From the NCBI GenBank assembly GCA_942492055.1, contig CALODP010000006.1:1-9693 (forward strand): a stretch of 9,693 nucleotides of DNA, read 5' to 3'. The translations under genes and the position numbers were made by a program. The notes under the pieces were generated by a model, which saw nothing but the letters and a program-made list of their open reading frames with translations, made no database searches and had not been told where the DNA came from. Below are positions 6,090-9,693 of this stretch, one piece after another. The first letter of the stretch is position 1; the number at the start of each line of letters is the position of its first letter. This DNA comes from CALODP01 sp942492055 (GTDB taxonomy: Bacteria > Bacteroidota > Ignavibacteria > Ignavibacteriales > Melioribacteraceae).

Positions 6090-7649
6090 ATGCGTATGAT
6101 GATGAAAATTCTATATAAAAATAAACGCTCGTATTCAATTATATTACTGCAATTGATATTATTTCCTTCCTTAATCTTTTCTCAACATGGAATTCTTGAG
6201 AAGAAGATGGATGAATATTACAATAATAAGAAAATTCTTGCACGAGTTTTGGATAGGGAAATAACTCTTGATGAATTTTTGAAAAGAGCCGAGTATACCA
6301 TTCGCCCAAACTATTGTAAGGGTAACTCAAATATTGAAAAAAAAATTATTCTAAATTCTTTGATCGGTGAAAAGCTTCTCGCAATTGAAAAGGAAAAAGA
6401 ATCAGAATTGTTGAGGAATGACAGGTTTAAGAGAATTATTCAGGGAAGAAAAGAACAAGCAATGCGTCATCTTCTCTCCTATAAGGAAGGCTACGGTAAA
6501 GTTCAACTTGATACCAATGAACTGAAGCTTCAGTACAAGCTCGCCGGAAGGAAATACAGAGTGAATTTTCTAAATACTAATACTGAAGACGAAGCAAAAT
6601 ACTTTTCTCATGAACTGCACAAAAACAACAAGTCTATCTCCAAATTATACAATGAGTTAACCGATTCATCTAATACTCCATATAGAGAAATATCGTGGGA
6701 ATTACCGGAACCGGATGAGATTAGAAAAGCTCTTTTCTCCGATACATTAAGTGTCGGACAGAAAATCGGGCCTATAAAAATCGGAAGAAATTATTTGTTT
6801 ATGGAAATTCTCGGGTGGCGGAGCACAGTTCCTTTTTCGGAAAAGACTATGATTGAAAGATGGAACATGATTTCCGAAAAGTTAACTGAGGAGAGAGGCT
6901 TGGATCTCTACGGAGAATATATTGCCGGAATTATGAAAGGCAAAAGTGTTGATATGAATCCTGATGTATTCGGAAAACTTGCTCAGATAATTGCGCCGAA
7001 ATATGTAAAGACCGAAGAGAGTAAAGATGATCAGTTTCTGGAATATACTTTTGACAAAAAGAAAAAAGAAGTCAGGCCAAATAAAGATATAAGTTCGGAG
7101 ATAAGTGACATAATCAATGAGCCGTTAGTCAATTTCGACGGACAAACTTGGACAGTAGGAGATCTGGAAAGAGAACTTGATTTGCATCCTTTTGTTTTCA
7201 GAAATCAAAAAGTGAATGAAAAGAATTTTCTAATCCATCTGAAATTGGCGATTGTTGATTTGATAAGGGATAAATACCTAACTAATGAAGCATATAAAGC
7301 TGGTCTGGATAAAACTCCTTATGTGAAAAGGTATACTTCAATGTGGCAGGATGCTTTGGTTTCATTATATGAAAAGCAAAGCTTTGTTAAGGATGAGGCT
7401 AAGACGTATAATAATATTAAGGAAGATATTGAACCGGAGATAAGAAAGTTATTGGAAAAATATAGTAAGCAAATTGAAATAGATACAGAACTTTTTAATA
7501 GTATAAAATTAACTCGAACTGAAATGTTTGCCATTCAGAAAAATGTTCCTTTCCCTGTAATGGTTCCTGGTTTTCCTCAGATTTATACGGAGCATTCTTT
7601 GGATTATGGGGTAAAAATGGAGAATACTAACCGAAAGGGTGATAAATAA
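6090..7649 (+). CDS. SurA-like periplasmic chaperone / peptidyl-prolyl isomerase-like protein
   Basis: Probably helps fold outer-membrane or secreted proteins. A signal peptide ends near residue 31 (LIFS/QHG). Residues about 48-150 form a SurA_N-like helical chaperone domain (ARVLDREITLDEFLKRAEY, then a long amphipathic stretch). Residues about 155-247 look like a degenerate parvulin (rotamase) domain, ending in the typical IGPIKIGRNYLFMEILGW. Residues about 347-435 seem to repeat the first domain: FDGQTWTVGDLERELDLHP parallels LDREITLDEFLKRAEY, and both continue with a long helical stretch. The parvulin catalytic residues are not clearly present, so chaperone activity may dominate. Four near-adjacent Met codons (6090, 6096, 6099, 6102) make the exact start uncertain; GGAAG at 6069-6073 is the only SD-like site. 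The stop overlaps the next start by one base, so translation is probably coupled. Confidence 0.72.
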   Translation: MRMMMKILYKNKRSYSIILLQLILFPSLIFSQHGILEKKMDEYYNNKKILARVLDREITLDEFLKRAEYTIRPNYCKGNSNIEKKIILNSLIGEKLLAIEKEKESELLRNDRFKRIIQGRKEQAMRHLLSYKEGYGKVQLDTNELKLQYKLAGRKYRVNFLNTNTEDEAKYFSHELHKNNKSISKLYNELTDSSNTPYREISWELPEPDEIRKALFSDTLSVGQKIGPIKIGRNYLFMEILGWRSTVPFSEKTMIERWNMISEKLTEERGLDLYGEYIAGIMKGKSVDMNPDVFGKLAQIIAPKYVKTEESKDDQFLEYTFDKKKKEVRPNKDISSEISDIINEPLVNFDGQTWTVGDLERELDLHPFVFRNQKVNEKNFLIHLKLAIVDLIRDKYLTNEAYKAGLDKTPYVKRYTSMWQDALVSLYEKQSFVKDEAKTYNNIKEDIEPEIRKLLEKYSKQIEIDTELFNSIKLTRTEMFAIQKNVPFPVMVPGFPQIYTEHSLDYGVKMENTNRKGDK

Positions 7650-8755
7650 TGAATTTGTTTTCGGACGATAATAGAATTGTTATGACTTTGGATGCCGGAG
7701 GGACGAACTTCGTTTTCTCTGCCATTAGATCGGGAGAAGAAATTATAACTCCGATTAGAAAGCCCTCAAATGCGGATAATTTGCAAATGTGTCTTGAAAC
7801 AATAATCGGTGGATTTGAAGAAGTCAAAAGTAAAATTAGTGGAAAACCCGAAGCGATAAGTTTTGCTTTTCCGGGACCGGCAGATTATCCGAACGGAATT
7901 ATCGGAAATTTACCAAATCTCCCTGCTTTTTCAGATGATGTTCCTTTAGGCCCTATATTGGAAAATCATTTCAATATCCCAGTATTCATTAATAATGATG
8001 GTGATTTATTTGCTTATGGCGAAGCTATTGCAGGAGCATTACCACATATTAATAGCTTGCTCGAGGAAAAGGGGAATCCAAAACGTTATTCGAATTTATT
8101 TGGTATCACATTAGGTACCGGATTCGGTGGCGGAATAGTAAGAAATGGAGAATTGTGGCTGGGAGATAATGCTGTCGGTGCGGAAATCTGGCTTTTAAGA
8201 AACAAAATGTTACCTGAGAGTAATGTTGAAGCGACAGTTGGAATTGCGGCTTTGAAGAGGCTTTATTCGGAAAATTCCGGCCTAGAGGTTTCTGAAGTTC
8301 CTTCCCCGAAAGATATATACGAGATTGCAAAAGGAGAGAAAGAAGGAAATAGAGATGCTGCGGAAAAGGCTTACAAGATAATGGGGGAGACAATCGGAGA
8401 TGCCTTAGCTAACGTAGTTACTTTGATTGATGGTATCATTGTAATAGGGGGGGGAATGTCCGGTGCTGCATCATTATTATTTCCACACATTATTAATGAG
8501 ATGAAATCCAAGTACAAAAAAGTCAATGGAGAAGAATTCGATAGGCTGGCAGTTAATGTGTACAATCTGGAAGACTCCTCGGAAGCTGAGACTTTTGTGA
8601 AAGGAAAAATAAAAGAATTAAACATATTGGGATCGAACAGAACAATTAGTTACGATCCCGAAAGGAAAATAGGATTATTGTTGTCGAAGCTTGGTACAAG
8701 TGAGGCAATTTCTCTTGGCGCTTACGCATACGCGTTAAATCAGTTAGATAAATAA
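7649..8755 (+). CDS. ROK family sugar kinase, glucokinase/fructokinase-like
   Basis: Cytoplasmic enzyme expected to phosphorylate a hexose with ATP. Seen: the phosphate-binding motif LDAGGTN at 14-20, INNDGD at 114-119 with Asp117 as likely catalytic base, the ROK glycine motif LGTGFGGG at 155-162, the sugar-contacting GAEIW at 177-181, and an adenosine-site glycine stretch IVIGGGMSGA near 265-274. The usual ROK zinc site (GEIGH followed by CxCGxxGC) is missing: after GAEI comes WLLRNKM with no cysteines, as I recall for many Bacteroidota ROK kinases. No N-terminal HTH, so it is a kinase and not a ROK repressor. The length of 368 aa is a little above average. ATG 7649 overlaps the upstream TAA (TAATG), and a symporter begins 26 bases after its stop. 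The sugar cannot be told from sequence. Confidence 0.85.
   Translation: MNLFSDDNRIVMTLDAGGTNFVFSAIRSGEEIITPIRKPSNADNLQMCLETIIGGFEEVKSKISGKPEAISFAFPGPADYPNGIIGNLPNLPAFSDDVPLGPILENHFNIPVFINNDGDLFAYGEAIAGALPHINSLLEEKGNPKRYSNLFGITLGTGFGGGIVRNGELWLGDNAVGAEIWLLRNKMLPESNVEATVGIAALKRLYSENSGLEVSEVPSPKDIYEIAKGEKEGNRDAAEKAYKIMGETIGDALANVVTLIDGIIVIGGGMSGAASLLFPHIINEMKSKYKKVNGEEFDRLAVNVYNLEDSSEAETFVKGKIKELNILGSNRTISYDPERKIGLLLSKLGTSEAISLGAYAYALNQLDK
8447..8454 (+). repeat. Run of eight G inside the ROK kinase gene
   Basis: GGGGGGGG encodes part of IGGGM in the adenosine-site loop. A one-base loss leads to TGA, and a one-base gain to TAA, each within about 20 codons. In DNA this AT-rich the run is conspicuous and could slip in replication or sequencing; the frame is intact here. 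Confidence 0.9.
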
Positions 8756-8781
8756 TATTTCACTTAATTATTGAGAAGATA

Positions 8782-9693
8782 TTGAATTTAGCAGTTATCG
8801 ATTGGATTATTGTTGCGGGTGTACTACTCTTTATGTTTGCTGGCGTTTATATGTCCAAAAGCTTAATGAGAAGTGTTTCCGATTTTTTGGCAGCAGGTAG
8901 AACAGCCGGGAAATACATTATTAGTTTATCCCAAGGAATGGCAATGTTAGGAGCCATTACGATTATCGGGATGTTTGAAATGAATTATGTTGCCGGCTTT
9001 ACATTACGTTGGTGGGAATTTGCTAATACATTAGTAATAGTGATCATTACCGTTACGGGATGGGTGATATATCGTTTTCGTCAAACTCGAGCTTTGACGA
9101 TGGCTCAGTTCTTTGAGATGAGATATAGCAAAAACTTTCGAGTATTTGCCGGTATATTGGCCTTCATATCCGGTATAATAAACTTTGGGATATTCCCTTC
9201 GGTTGGTGCAAGATTTTTTATTTCGTTCTGTGGGTTGCCTGATTATTTCGATCTATTCGGATTGCAAATAGGGTCATTCCCATTATTGATGTTGATACTG
9301 CTTGGATTCGCCCTTTACTTTGTTTTTGCAGGAGGGCAAATTGCTGTTATTATCGCTGATTTTATCCAGGGATTGTTTGTTAATATAGTATTTATAGCGA
9401 TAGTCATATATTTTCTTATTGTCTTTGATTGGGGACAAATTACAACTGCTTTACAAAGCGCACCGGCCGACGCATCTTTGATAAATCCGTTTAATGCAGG
9501 TAATGTAGAAGATTTTAATTTCTGGTATTTCTTTATCGGAATGATTGGATTAATATATACGAAATTATCATGGCAAGGAACACAAGCATACAATTCTTCC
9601 GCAAAGAGCGCACATGAAGCAAAAATGGGAGAAGTTTTGGGTACATGGCGCAATATTCCTCAATGGAGTTTGTTTTTAGTTATTGTTCCTGTT
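8782..9693 (+). CDS. Sodium:solute symporter (SSS family), N-terminal part, runs off the window
   Basis: Inner-membrane Na+-coupled importer; 304 residues are present and the frame is still open at the last base. The first helix follows at once (NLAVIDWIIVAGVLLFMF), then the SSS-typical loop SDFLAAGRTAGKY, and a helix with SQGMAMLGAIT in the region where the family places its core substrate and Na+ sites. Some seven or eight membrane helices are visible, with R-rich turns between them (RFRQTRALTMAQFFEMRYS). The start is TTG at 8782: no ATG or GTG lies between the in-frame stop at 8749-8751 and the first helix, and GAGAAG (8773-8778) precedes it closely. The next Met in frame (8833) would cut the first helix. 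Lying 26 bases after the ROK kinase, it probably brings in the sugar that the kinase phosphorylates (an SGLT-like role), though other substrates are possible. Confidence 0.88.
   Translation, partial: MNLAVIDWIIVAGVLLFMFAGVYMSKSLMRSVSDFLAAGRTAGKYIISLSQGMAMLGAITIIGMFEMNYVAGFTLRWWEFANTLVIVIITVTGWVIYRFRQTRALTMAQFFEMRYSKNFRVFAGILAFISGIINFGIFPSVGARFFISFCGLPDYFDLFGLQIGSFPLLMLILLGFALYFVFAGGQIAVIIADFIQGLFVNIVFIAIVIYFLIVFDWGQITTALQSAPADASLINPFNAGNVEDFNFWYFFIGMIGLIYTKLSWQGTQAYNSSAKSAHEAKMGEVLGTWRNIPQWSLFLVIVPV

Noticed and set aside
9315..9653. Minus-strand ORF of 112 codons near the right end
   Set aside because: Lies entirely antisense to the clear symporter frame; no ribosome site or recognisable domain.
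1..9693. Defence system, toxin-antitoxin pair, CRISPR or mobile element
   Set aside because: No repeat array, transposase, integrase, nuclease or small toxin-like gene pair is seen; the genes are transport, metabolism, envelope and sensing functions.

Overview
This 9.7-kb AT-rich window looks like chromosomal DNA from the FCB group (Bacteroidota, Ignavibacteriota and relatives), perhaps an Ignavibacteria-like lineage. The evidence is a periplasmic two-component-propeller sensor kinase, a ROK kinase of the Bacteroidota kind without the zinc motif, a possible -33/-7 promoter (TAnnTTTG type), and signal peptides ending just before Q. The assignment is an inference from gene content. I see no rRNA, tRNA, CRISPR array, transposase or phage gene.

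Layout. At the left edge (1-242, minus strand) is a poorly supported gene start, possibly a lipoprotein, plus a candidate 43-aa ORF. A structured leader (361-441) precedes a CPA1-type K+(Na+)/H+ antiporter with a C-terminal TrkA_C domain (450-1907, +). Next is a diiron ferritin-like protein of the thioferritin/DPSL type (2055-2567, +). A strong hairpin (2578-2606) separates it from a convergent minus-strand sensor: a secreted 14-blade propeller plus Y_Y_Y protein (5822-3471), then histidine kinase domains (3398-2616). A divergent intergenic region (5823-6089) leads to a plus-strand cluster: a SurA-like periplasmic chaperone/prolyl isomerase (6090-7649), a ROK sugar kinase whose ATG overlaps the preceding stop by one base (7649-8755), and the start of a sodium:solute symporter with a TTG start (8782 to the window end).

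Main observation: the two minus-strand ORFs are one sensor gene interrupted by a single in-frame amber codon (TAG at 3473-3471). The 24 codons between this stop and the next ATG keep the same frame and encode the expected transmembrane helix, so the amber codon replaces what is usually an aromatic residue just after the ITPPF motif. The nearby ferritin gene uses TAG as a normal stop, so wholesale reassignment of UAG is unlikely. A nonsense mutation, a sequencing error or programmed readthrough are the options.

How the genes may work together: the symporter and ROK kinase suggest Na+-driven sugar uptake followed by phosphorylation, with an envelope chaperone co-transcribed at the front. The divergently placed sensor could respond to an extracellular ligand and control this cluster, but nothing in the sequence proves it. 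The antiporter and ferritin are housekeeping ion and oxidative-stress functions.
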